Assembly (NCBI GenBank): GCA_030627065.1
Contig: DAOUSV010000022.1
Location: forward strand, 1 to 14,542
DNA from: Piscirickettsiaceae bacterium
Lineage (GTDB): Bacteria; Pseudomonadota; Gammaproteobacteria; Nitrosococcales; Methylophagaceae
DNA: 14,542 bases
Direction of reading: 5' to 3'
Each line of letters opens with the position of its first letter. Within the stretch, counting starts at the first letter, position 1. The notes under the pieces were generated by a model, which did not search any database, was not told where the DNA came from, and worked only from the letters and a program-made list of their open reading frames with translations. The translations under genes were made by a program, and so were the position numbers. Positions 5,917 to 13,736 of the stretch are shown here, in pieces.

Positions 5917-7487
5917 GAAAACTGGTCTTTTTAGTATTATTCATGCCATTGCTAGTTTCATGTATGAATTTATCTACGATTCCTGCTGGCAAAGACGCTA
6001 CTATTGATGATGCTTTTGAATCTAACAATCAAGCATCGTCAGAGATAGAACAAGATATTCCAGATGCAGTTACAGATGCATTAATCCCCGACTTTGAAAG
6101 TGCATCATTAACTGACAGTGTGAACAAATTTAATATTTCTTTACATGATGTTGAGGCTCGTGATTTTTTTATGGGCTTAGTGATAGGCACTGATGAAAAC
6201 ATGTTGGTGCATCCAGATGTAGCTGGCACTATTTCTTTAACATTAAAAAATGTCACCATTGCTCAAGTAATGGATGCGATGCAAAAGGTTTATGGCTATG
6301 ATTATAGGAAATCAGATCTGGGCTATATTGTTTATCCATCAACCATTCAAACACGTATTTTCAAATTAAATAGATTGGATATTGAAAGAGAAGGCGAGTC
6401 TAAAACCAGCGTGACATCAGGACAAAATAGTAGCTCATCAGAAGATTCATCTAATTCAACCTCCACGAATAATGCTAGTACAGGAGCTTCTAGTAGCTGG
6501 ATAAAAACATCATCAAAATCTGATTTTTGGCAAGATATTGAAGCAGCTATAAACTCTATTATCGCAATAGATCCTCAAGCAAGTGCAAAAATAAACTCTC
6601 ATGTAGGTACGGTTGTTGTAAGAGCCAAACCGATGCAATTACGTGAAGTTGAACAATTTATAAATATCACTCAAAACCAGTTAAGTAGACAGGTTATTCT
6701 CGAAGCTAAAATCATTGAAATCATTCTGGATGACAATCATCAATCGGGTATAGATTGGCAAGAAGTTGCTGACACTTATGCAGGTGCGACTCCCTTATTT
6801 GATAGGCTAGGTGCTGTCAGTGAAAACGCTGGAATTAAATTTACTGATTATGTAAAAATGCTAGATACTCAAGGTAAAACGAATATTTTATCTAGCCCTA
6901 GAATATCAACACTTAATAATCAAAAAGCCATTATTAAAGTGGGGAGTGATGAATTCTTTATTTCTAATGTAACCAGTTCTTCTGGCGGCACCTCGGGAGC
7001 TACAGGAAGTACAACTATAAATGTGCCAACCGTTGAGCTCTCTTCATTTTTCTCAGGTATAGCTTTAGATGTTACACCTCAAATTAATGACGATAATTAT
7101 GTGACATTGCATATTCATCCATCCATCACTCGAGTACAAAGCAAAAATCTAGATTTTGAATTAGATGGCCAAAAATCTTCATTTCCAATGGCTTTAAATA
7201 CAATGCGTGAGTCTGATAGCATTGTTCGAGCAAGAAACAATCAAGTCATTGTTATTGGTGGATTGATGCAAGAGGTTACGATAGAAGGTAAGGACGGAGT
7301 ACCCTTTTTATCTCGAATACCTGGTTTAGGAAATTTATTTAGGACCAATTCACAATCAACACGAAAATCAGAATTGGTTATCCTACTTAAACCAACCATT
7401 ATTGAAAATTATAGTGATTGGAACGCTTCTAAAGATCGTAGCAAACAGCAACTTATAGAATTACAAAACCATGAAATGTGGCAATGA
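5913..7487 (+). CDS. mshL: MshL, outer-membrane secretin of the MSHA pilus
   Basis: A 524-residue lipoprotein secretin. The signal peptide ends in a lipobox, LVSC (residues 14-17), so Cys17 would be lipidated. An N-terminal secretin/TonB-short-type domain spans about 75-145 (ISLHDVEARDFFMGLV, GTISLTLKNVTIAQVMDAM). A Ser/Thr/Asn-rich low-complexity stretch (about 162-202) is followed by an N-domain (205-255) and the C-terminal secretin domain (about 258-500). The latter includes VILEAKIIEI, NILSSPRISTLNNQKA, the conserved VIVIGGLMQE (445-454) and VPFLSRIPGLGNLFR (463-477). A second Ser/Gly/Thr-rich loop lies at 350-370 inside the secretin domain. The protein would form the outer-membrane ring through which the pilus exits. 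AGGA at 5901-5904 serves the ATG, which overlaps the mshK stop by 4 nt. Confidence 0.92.
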   Translation: MRKLVFLVLFMPLLVSCMNLSTIPAGKDATIDDAFESNNQASSEIEQDIPDAVTDALIPDFESASLTDSVNKFNISLHDVEARDFFMGLVIGTDENMLVHPDVAGTISLTLKNVTIAQVMDAMQKVYGYDYRKSDLGYIVYPSTIQTRIFKLNRLDIEREGESKTSVTSGQNSSSSEDSSNSTSTNNASTGASSSWIKTSSKSDFWQDIEAAINSIIAIDPQASAKINSHVGTVVVRAKPMQLREVEQFINITQNQLSRQVILEAKIIEIILDDNHQSGIDWQEVADTYAGATPLFDRLGAVSENAGIKFTDYVKMLDTQGKTNILSSPRISTLNNQKAIIKVGSDEFFISNVTSSSGGTSGATGSTTINVPTVELSSFFSGIALDVTPQINDDNYVTLHIHPSITRVQSKNLDFELDGQKSSFPMALNTMRESDSIVRARNNQVIVIGGLMQEVTIEGKDGVPFLSRIPGLGNLFRTNSQSTRKSELVILLKPTIIENYSDWNASKDRSKQQLIELQNHEMWQ

Positions 7488-7512
7488 TTGAGTTGACTCT
7501 CTCCTTTTAGCC

Positions 7513-8415
7513 ATGTATTTAGAACATTTTGGTTTAACTGAACGTCCGTTTAACTTAACACCAGACACCCAGTTTTTTGTTGATCTGCCTAGCCATATTG
7601 AAGCATACAATGTGTTATTACTGGCATTGGATGGCGGTGAGGGATTTATAAAAATCACAGGGGAAGTTGGCAGAGGCAAGACTATTTTATGCCGAAAGCT
7701 ACTTAATGAATTGCATACCCCCTATATAACCGCCTATATTCCCAACCCTCACTTAACACCTGCCGGCTTACGAATGGCAATTGCAGATGAATTTGGTATT
7801 CCTTATGTCAGAAATGCAGGACAAAGTAAGATGCTGCAACAAATCAATCAGTTTTTATTAGCGGCGGCAGCTCATAATCAAAAGCCTGTCGTTATTATTG
7901 ATGAAGCTCAGGCCATGCCATTAGAAACGTTAGAATCATTACGTTTATTATCTAATTTAGAAACTGAAAAACAAAAGTTATTACAAATCATTTTATTTGC
8001 TCAACCTGAACTCGATGAATTGTTACAAAAGAAATCTATTCGTCAATTACGACAACGAATCAGCTTTAGCTACCAACTGAAGAAACTGTCACTTTCAGGT
8101 GTTAGATACTATATTGAACGCCGATTGGGTATGGCAAACCTAGCTATTGAAAACCTATTTTCTCCCCTCGCATACCGCGCCATGCATTTTTATAGCAAAG
8201 GAACACCTCGTTTAATTAATATTTTAAGTAATAAAGCCTTATTATCAGCCTACGGAAAAGGAAAACATAAAGTTTCATTAAAAAATGTTCGCTTAGCTGC
8301 TCTTGATACCGAAGAAACAGCAAAATTAAAACACCCTTTAGAATCTCGTTTAAGCATTATCATCTTTTTTGTTTGCTCCTTACTTGTGGCTGGAGTGTTC
8401 CATGAGTTTACTTAA
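7513..8415 (+). CDS. mshM: MshM, ExeA/GspA-type AAA ATPase
   Basis: A 300-residue ATPase. The N-terminus MYLEHFGLTERPFNLTPDTQFF is the classical opening of the ExeA/MshM family. The Walker A motif GEVGRGKT is at 50-57, and Walker B VVIIDEAQ is at 126-133, followed by LETLESLRLLSNLET. The stretch LLQIILFAQPELDELL and a winged-helix-like C-terminal part follow. A hydrophobic helix (about 278-296) sits at the extreme C-terminus with only four residues (HEFT) after it, so the protein may be tail-anchored. Unlike ExeA it has no peptidoglycan-binding domain after the helix. The proposed family role is ATP-driven help with secretin placement or pilus assembly. It begins 25 nt after mshL with no Shine-Dalgarno sequence and overlaps mshN by 14 nt. 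Confidence 0.9.
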   Translation: MYLEHFGLTERPFNLTPDTQFFVDLPSHIEAYNVLLLALDGGEGFIKITGEVGRGKTILCRKLLNELHTPYITAYIPNPHLTPAGLRMAIADEFGIPYVRNAGQSKMLQQINQFLLAAAAHNQKPVVIIDEAQAMPLETLESLRLLSNLETEKQKLLQIILFAQPELDELLQKKSIRQLRQRISFSYQLKKLSLSGVRYYIERRLGMANLAIENLFSPLAYRAMHFYSKGTPRLINILSNKALLSAYGKGKHKVSLKNVRLAALDTEETAKLKHPLESRLSIIIFFVCSLLVAGVFHEFT

Positions 8416-9547
8416 TCAAGTCTTACGTGATTTAGAGCAGAATAAAGTAGCAACCAGCTCTAATAATAAGAATAGATTTAGCCAAGTTAAGGCTTCGCCC
8501 CCGACGAAGTCTAATAATATTGTTATTATTACCGTAGTCGCAGTATTACTTCTTGCCTTCACATTCTTTGCATATCAATATGTATTACTAAAGAATATAA
8601 AAAAACAAATATTACTGGACATAAAACCAGTTGTGACAGCTAATGTGATAACTAAAAACAGCTTACCGTCGGAGTCTGTTGATGTTGAAATGGCTTCACC
8701 TGTTAAACCTGTTCTTGCTGAACCTATTTCTTCTGATCTTGTTCCTACTAAACCTGCTTCTGTTAATCCAACTCCTATTGAGCCTCCTCCAGTTAAGCTC
8801 ACTCCTGTGGAAGAAGCCGTTATCGAAGCAGTTCCTGCCAAACCTATTTATGCAGAAAAAACTGTTAATAAAATAGATAATATTAAGCCTAAACCTACTA
8901 CGACTCCTATAACAATAATAGGAAACAAAACCAAAGTCGCTCCAATGGTTACGCCCTCTCCTACTAAAAAAATAACATCGTTATCCCCTGAACAAAAGGC
9001 CGATCGTTTATTTTCAAAGGCTAAAAAATCACTGTCCTTACTTGAAAAACAGAAACTATTACAACAAGTTTTGGAATTAAATCCAGAGCATATTGAAGCC
9101 CATTTATTAATCGCTCATAGTTATTTACAACGTGGTTTAACTAATGATTCCATTCAATCATTAAAAGAAAGTTTGTATTCGCTACCTAATAATATCGCTT
9201 TAACAAACGCGTTGGCAGGTTTACTATTAAAAAACAAACAAGAAAAAGAAGCGTTAAAGCATCTACTTGATATCAATACTCAAACTGTGAAAGATGAACG
9301 TTTTTTAACCTTCTTAGCCGCGGCATACCAACAAAATAAATTGTTTGTTAAAGCAGGTGATTCATATCAACAATTATTAGATATTAATCCTGATAAAGCA
9401 GAATATTGGTTAGGATTAGCCGTATCGTTAGAGAGCCAAAAACGTAATAATGATGCATTAGTTGCTTATCGCAGAGCTTTAGCTTTAAATAGTCTAAAAT
9501 CAGCAGTAGTTAACTATATTAAGCATCGAATAAATAGTATTAATTAA
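8402..9547 (+). CDS. mshN: MshN, inner-membrane TPR protein of the pilus machine
   Basis: 381 residues from the ATG at 8402. This start is preferred because GGAG (8392-8395) lies 6 nt upstream and the protein then opens with MSLLNQVLRDLEQNK, the conserved MshN/GspB-like cytoplasmic N-terminus. A longer reading from TTG 8369 adds eleven residues without support. One transmembrane helix (about 39-62) is followed by a Pro-rich linker (about 76-190, with repeated KP, EP, TP and NP pairs), then a helical TPR region (about 197-375: LLQQVLELNPEHIEAHLLIAHSYLQRG, YQQLLDINPDKAEYWLGLAVSLESQ). The TPRs would lie in the periplasm and bind partner proteins, possibly MshM or the secretin. The start lies inside the last codons of mshM, which suggests coupled expression. 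Confidence 0.88.
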   Translation: MSLLNQVLRDLEQNKVATSSNNKNRFSQVKASPPTKSNNIVIITVVAVLLLAFTFFAYQYVLLKNIKKQILLDIKPVVTANVITKNSLPSESVDVEMASPVKPVLAEPISSDLVPTKPASVNPTPIEPPPVKLTPVEEAVIEAVPAKPIYAEKTVNKIDNIKPKPTTTPITIIGNKTKVAPMVTPSPTKKITSLSPEQKADRLFSKAKKSLSLLEKQKLLQQVLELNPEHIEAHLLIAHSYLQRGLTNDSIQSLKESLYSLPNNIALTNALAGLLLKNKQEKEALKHLLDINTQTVKDERFLTFLAAAYQQNKLFVKAGDSYQQLLDINPDKAEYWLGLAVSLESQKRNNDALVAYRRALALNSLKSAVVNYIKHRINSIN

Positions 9548-9556
9548 GGTAATAGT

Positions 9557-11254
9557 ATGGAAGCGCCAAAGAAAATTCGGATTGGTGATTTATTAGTTCA
9601 GAACCAAATCATTACTCATGACCAACTCATGCAAGTGTTAGCTGATCAAAAGAAAACAGGCAAGAAACTGGGCCAATCCTTAATTGATCTTAAGTTTATT
9701 ACTGAGGATAATTTATTAAACTTCCTCTCTCGCCAAATGCAAATTCCTCTTATCGATATTACGCATTATAAGAGAAATGATTCCGTCACTAGATCGCTTC
9801 CAGAAAATATTGCCCGACGCTTCCGCGTTCTTTTATTAGAACAAAATGAACATGATGTTTTAATTGCCATGTCAGATCCTACTGATCTAAGAAGTTTAGA
9901 TGAATTAACTCGGATCCTCGGAAAACGAATTCGACAAGCATTGGTAAAAGAAAGTGATTTACTGGCGGTTATTGATCAATGCTATCGAAATACAGATGAA
10001 ATCAGTGCATTAGCTGGGCAGCTAGACGATGAGTTGGCAGAAAATGATTTCGATTTTGGCTCGCTTAATACGTCAAATGAAGTAGCTGAAGCGCCTGTTG
10101 TTAAGCTCTTAGCATCCATCTTTGAAGATGCCGTGTTGATGAATGCATCAGATATTCATATTGAACCCGATGAAAAAGTGTTGCGGATCAGACAGCGTAT
10201 TGATGGCGTATTACATGAGCAGATCATCAATGAAGTTAAAATTGTATCGGCCTTAGTTGTTCGTCTAAAACTCATGGCAAGTTTGAATATTTCTGAAAAA
10301 CGCCTTCCTCAAGATGGTCGTTTTTCTATTCGTGTTAAAGGTCGAAGTTTAGATATTCGTATATCCACATTACCAGTGACCAATGGTGAATCTGTGGTAA
10401 TGCGTTTACTTGATAATTCCACAGGTATGCTAAACCTTGAAACATTAGGTATGCCAGCTGATTTATTAGCTAGAGTCCAAGTACACATTAAGAATCCTCA
10501 TGGACTAATCCTTGTAACGGGCCCAACAGGTAGCGGTAAAACAACCACACTTTACTCGGCATTATCGGCTGTCAACAAACCAGAAACGAAGATCATTACT
10601 GCTGAAGATCCTGTCGAATATAGTTTGCCACGAATCAATCAAACTGAAGTTAATGAAAAAATCGGTTTATCTTTCGCGGCTGTTCTTCGGTCTGCATTAC
10701 GACAAGATCCCGATGTTATTCTTGTTGGGGAAATGCGTGATACAGAAACAGCAGAAATTGCTATTCGAGCATCAATTACAGGGCATTTAGTTTTCTCCAC
10801 ACTACATACAAACAGTGCCGTCGAAACAGCTACCCGTCTTTTAGATATGGGTGTAAAAGGCTATATTCTTGCCAGCGCATTAAAAATAATTATTGCTCAA
10901 CGATTGATTCGTCGTATTTGTCCAGACTGTATCACCGATACAGAACTTGATGAAGACCAGAATATTTGGTTAGAAAGCAATTTTAAAGATGTTGCAAATA
11001 TTAACTTTAAACATGGTACAGGTTGCCAGCACTGCAATAATTCTGGTTATAAAGGTCGTATTGGTGTTTATGAATTACTCGAGCTTGAGCATAATACTCT
11101 AGATGCTTTACGTCGTGATAATTCAGCAGATTTTATAAATGCAGCCAAAAGTACTAAGAATTTTACTCCTCTTGCCGTGCGAGGATTAGAATATGTCCGC
11201 AAAGGTATTACCACACTAGATGAAGTCATTAAAATAACGGGGGATATTAATTAA
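9557..11254 (+). CDS. mshE: MshE, PilB/GspE-type pilus extension ATPase with MshEN domain
   Basis: A 565-residue cytoplasmic hexameric ATPase of the secretion superfamily. The N-terminal MshEN region has two 24-residue motifs, residues 8-31 (starting RIGDLLV, ending at Gln31) and 37-60 (starting KLGQSLI, ending at Gln60), separated by five residues. In the family this layout binds c-di-GMP. A linker leads to the ATPase core: SDIHIEP (198-204), Walker A GPTGSGKT (322-329), the Asp/His region ITAEDPVEY (347-355), Walker B VILVGEMRD (387-395), and a His-box FSTLHTNS. The tetracysteine zinc site is C455-PD-C458 and C490-QH-C493. It powers pilus extension together with MshG. AAGG at 9546-9549 overlaps the mshN stop. 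The MshEN motifs carry substitutions described in the findings. Confidence 0.95.
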   Translation: MEAPKKIRIGDLLVQNQIITHDQLMQVLADQKKTGKKLGQSLIDLKFITEDNLLNFLSRQMQIPLIDITHYKRNDSVTRSLPENIARRFRVLLLEQNEHDVLIAMSDPTDLRSLDELTRILGKRIRQALVKESDLLAVIDQCYRNTDEISALAGQLDDELAENDFDFGSLNTSNEVAEAPVVKLLASIFEDAVLMNASDIHIEPDEKVLRIRQRIDGVLHEQIINEVKIVSALVVRLKLMASLNISEKRLPQDGRFSIRVKGRSLDIRISTLPVTNGESVVMRLLDNSTGMLNLETLGMPADLLARVQVHIKNPHGLILVTGPTGSGKTTTLYSALSAVNKPETKIITAEDPVEYSLPRINQTEVNEKIGLSFAAVLRSALRQDPDVILVGEMRDTETAEIAIRASITGHLVFSTLHTNSAVETATRLLDMGVKGYILASALKIIIAQRLIRRICPDCITDTELDEDQNIWLESNFKDVANINFKHGTGCQHCNNSGYKGRIGVYELLELEHNTLDALRRDNSADFINAAKSTKNFTPLAVRGLEYVRKGITTLDEVIKITGDIN

Positions 11255-12474
11255 TGGCTAGCTATAAATACTCTGCACGAAATAAAAATGGCTCATTAGT
11301 CGAAGATATTTATATCGCAGAAAACCAAAAAGCAGTGGCAGCAATGCTAATAAGCCAAGGTCTAACACCTATTCATATTAATGAATTTTCACCACCAACA
11401 GACTTGGCAGAAAAATTCAATAAATGGCAAGATAGACGAAACCTACAGCTTGATGACGTTATATTATTTAGCCGTCAAATGTATAGCTTAATGAAAGCAG
11501 GTGTACCGATCATAAGATCAATCCGTAGCTTAGAAGAATCAAGTAATAATCGAGCATTACAATCCGCACTTGGAGAAATAGCAACATCCTTAGAAGGCGG
11601 TCTAGCCCTCAGTATAGCAATGGCAGAACACCCTCATATCTTTTCTAATCTATTCATTAATATTGTAAAAGTAGGTGAAAGTACAGGTGCGTTAGACCAA
11701 GGATTCTTACAAATATCACAATATCTTGGACGTGAAAAAGAAACTGTCAATCGAATAAAATCAGCCACACAATATCCTAAAATGGTTGTAATAGCATTAG
11801 CTATTGCCTTAGCTATCGTGACTATTTATGTTATTCCTGCATTTAAAGGTGTCTTTGAAGGGCTGGGAACCGAACTGCCATGGCAGACGATTCTATTACT
11901 TAATATTTCTGACTTTGCAATTGCCTATCTGCCACAAATTATAATTGGCATAATTATCACTCTATTTCTACTCAAAAAGTATGTGAAAACCACACAAGGT
12001 CAAATGTATAAGGATAGACTGATACTTAAAATACCAGGCCTTGGTAGTATTATTCACCGTTCATGTATGGAACGATTTTCACGCTCCTTTGCAATGATTT
12101 TAAGTGCTGGCGTGCCTATTATTCAAGGAATTACAGTTGTTGCTGGAGCCATAGGAAATGTATATATCGGCTCAAAACTTGCTGAAATGAGAATAGGTAT
12201 CGAAAAAGGTGATAGCATTAGCCGTATGGCAAAAAGTGTTGGATTATTTTCTCCTCTGGTGATACAAATGATTATCGTCGGAGAAGAATCAGGTAGCATT
12301 GATGAGATGCTTCTAGAAGCCGCTGATTTTTATAAGTCAGAAGTTGATGCCGATCTAGATGCTCTTTCAACTGTCATTGAACCCATATTATTAGTTATTG
12401 TCGGCATTATGGTTCTTATTCTGGCATTAGGCATATTCCTACCTATGTGGAACTTATCCAGTGCCATGCATTAA
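11254..12474 (+). CDS. mshG: MshG, PilC/GspF-type inner-membrane platform protein
   Basis: A 406-residue polytopic membrane protein. After a cytoplasmic start (MASYKYSARNKNGSLVE) come two T2SSF repeats, about 65-190 and 270-395. Each carries the family signature: VGESTGALD (140-148) and VGEESGSID (342-350), and each opens with a paired pattern (FSRQMYSLMKAGVPIIRSI and FSRSFAMILSAGVPIIQGI). Membrane helices are predicted at about 176-196, 224-241 and 376-396. The length is normal for the family. It is the platform on which MshE acts to add pilin. The ATG overlaps the mshE stop by one base (TAATG), so the two are coupled. It is the last recognisable msh gene on this strand; mshF does not follow it. 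Confidence 0.94.
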   Translation: MASYKYSARNKNGSLVEDIYIAENQKAVAAMLISQGLTPIHINEFSPPTDLAEKFNKWQDRRNLQLDDVILFSRQMYSLMKAGVPIIRSIRSLEESSNNRALQSALGEIATSLEGGLALSIAMAEHPHIFSNLFINIVKVGESTGALDQGFLQISQYLGREKETVNRIKSATQYPKMVVIALAIALAIVTIYVIPAFKGVFEGLGTELPWQTILLLNISDFAIAYLPQIIIGIIITLFLLKKYVKTTQGQMYKDRLILKIPGLGSIIHRSCMERFSRSFAMILSAGVPIIQGITVVAGAIGNVYIGSKLAEMRIGIEKGDSISRMAKSVGLFSPLVIQMIIVGEESGSIDEMLLEAADFYKSEVDADLDALSTVIEPILLVIVGIMVLILALGIFLPMWNLSSAMH

Positions 12475-12489
12475 GGTCAAAGCAATATA

Positions 12490-12957
12490 ATGGCACTAGC
12501 AACCTTTGCCGCCGGCTGTTTTTGGGGTATTGAGCAATCCTTTTGCCAACTAACCGGAGTTATCTCAACGCGTGTTGGTTATTGTAATGGTTCAACTGAC
12601 AACCCTACATATAAGTCTGTTTGTACAGGAGTGACTGGCCATGCTGAAGCGATTGAAATCACGTTCGATACTGAAATAATTAGCTATGAAGCATTACTTA
12701 ATCTCTTCTGGCAGATACATAATCCCACCACATTAAATCGCCAAGGTGCAGATATAGGCACACAATATCGTAGTGCTATCTTTTATCATAATGAACAGCA
12801 AAAGCAATTAGCGATAGATTCAAAGAATGAGCTTGATACTAGTCAGCAACTTTCAGCTCCTATTGCCACAGAAATAAGCCCTGCTGAACACTTCTATCCT
12901 GCAGAGGAATATCACCAGTGTTATTTAGAGAAGAAAGGCTTGACGAGCTGTCACTAA
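12490..12957 (+). CDS. msrA: Peptide-methionine (S)-S-oxide reductase MsrA
   Basis: A 155-residue enzyme that reduces methionine-S-sulfoxide in proteins, using thioredoxin. The active-site motif GCFWG is at residues 9-13 with catalytic Cys10. VGYCNGSTDNPTYKSVCTGVTGHAEAIEI and GTQYRSAIFYHNEQQ are textbook MsrA segments, and PAEEYHQCYLEKKG precedes a C-terminal resolving Cys154 (TSCH). No signal peptide is seen, so it is cytoplasmic. The length is that of the short MsrA form. The start lies 15 nt after the mshG stop, with AAGG (12473-12476) about 13 nt upstream, which is long spacing. It is co-directional with the msh genes and may be the last gene of their transcript. The stop overlaps that of the convergent permease gene by 4 bp. 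Confidence 0.95.
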   Translation: MALATFAAGCFWGIEQSFCQLTGVISTRVGYCNGSTDNPTYKSVCTGVTGHAEAIEITFDTEIISYEALLNLFWQIHNPTTLNRQGADIGTQYRSAIFYHNEQQKQLAIDSKNELDTSQQLSAPIATEISPAEHFYPAEEYHQCYLEKKGLTSCH

Positions 12958-13736
12958 CGTTTTGATGCTCGATGAAATAATGGCTCATGCACAGATTCTC
13001 TTGAAAACTGCCAGCAAGCAATGATGACTGCCGCCGTTGTGAATCCAATTAATACAGTAACATCCATCATTATTGAGAAATCGGTATTCACGCCTGGTAC
13101 GGCATGTTTGAGTAAATCTACGCCATAGCTAAATGGGTTAATGGTCACAAGATATCCTAGATAGCTGGGTAGTTGCGAAACTGGGTACAAAGCACCACTC
13201 AAAAAGAATACTGGGAAGATAAAGAAGTTCATGATCACTGCGAAGTTATCAATACTCCTGGAATAGACAGCAATTAAGCCACCAATAGCCGCACAACATA
13301 GGGCGGTTAATAAGGCTGGCAATAACAACATTAATGCTATTTTCACACTAATTAATCCCAATATTAATAACAGTAGTAAGAGCAAAACGGCTTGTACCAT
13401 CGCGGTGAGTGTTGCTGCGATAAGCTTAGAAATCACAATCCAATAATGTGCGATCGGTGCAATCATCATCATTCGCATCACGCCAAACTCTTTATCATAA
13501 ACCAATGTTAGTGCTGATAATAAGGCCGCGAAGAGTAAGGTCATCGCTAAAATACCGGGCACTAAAAAGGTGAGATAGCCATCTTGCTGTGCTTCGGGCA
13601 ACATACTGCCGACACCGGAACCTATGACTAATAACCAGATCATTGGGCGAACCATGGCACTAATTAATCGTGCTTTCTGGCGAAATAGCTTGGTTAATTC
13701 TCTACCGACAACGGCTTTTACAGGTCGCCAACTCAT
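12954..13736 (-). CDS. ABC-2 type transporter permease
   Basis: About 260 residues from the ATG at 13736. This start is preferred because AGGAG lies 8 nt upstream and the ATG overlaps the stop of the ATPase gene by 4 nt (ATGA). An upstream start at 13772 adds only twelve residues. The protein opens with SWRPVKAVVGRELTKLFRQKARLISAMVRPMIW, a typical ABC-2 N-terminus, followed by about six membrane helices. The signature NFFIFPVFFLSGALYPVSQLP and then TINPFSYGVDLLKHAV match the ABC-2 family of DrrB-like and PedC-like (alcohol-associated) permeases. It would form the membrane channel with the ATPase encoded upstream. The substrate cannot be told from sequence. It converges on msrA. Confidence 0.88.
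   Translation of the reverse strand: MSWRPVKAVVGRELTKLFRQKARLISAMVRPMIWLLVIGSGVGSMLPEAQQDGYLTFLVPGILAMTLLFAALLSALTLVYDKEFGVMRMMMIAPIAHYWIVISKLIAATLTAMVQAVLLLLLLLILGLISVKIALMLLLPALLTALCCAAIGGLIAVYSRSIDNFAVIMNFFIFPVFFLSGALYPVSQLPSYLGYLVTINPFSYGVDLLKHAVPGVNTDFSIMMDVTVLIGFTTAAVIIACWQFSRESVHEPLFHRASKR

Noticed and set aside
8575..8876. Gly/Ser/Thr-rich frame (minus) and Leu-rich frame (plus) over the MshN linker
   Set aside because: Both are frame shadows of the Pro-rich, CCT-repeating mshN linker; the composition bias explains them.
12860..13048. Open frame of 62 codons on the minus strand across the msrA/permease junction
   Set aside because: It overlaps two confidently identified genes and has no recognisable features.
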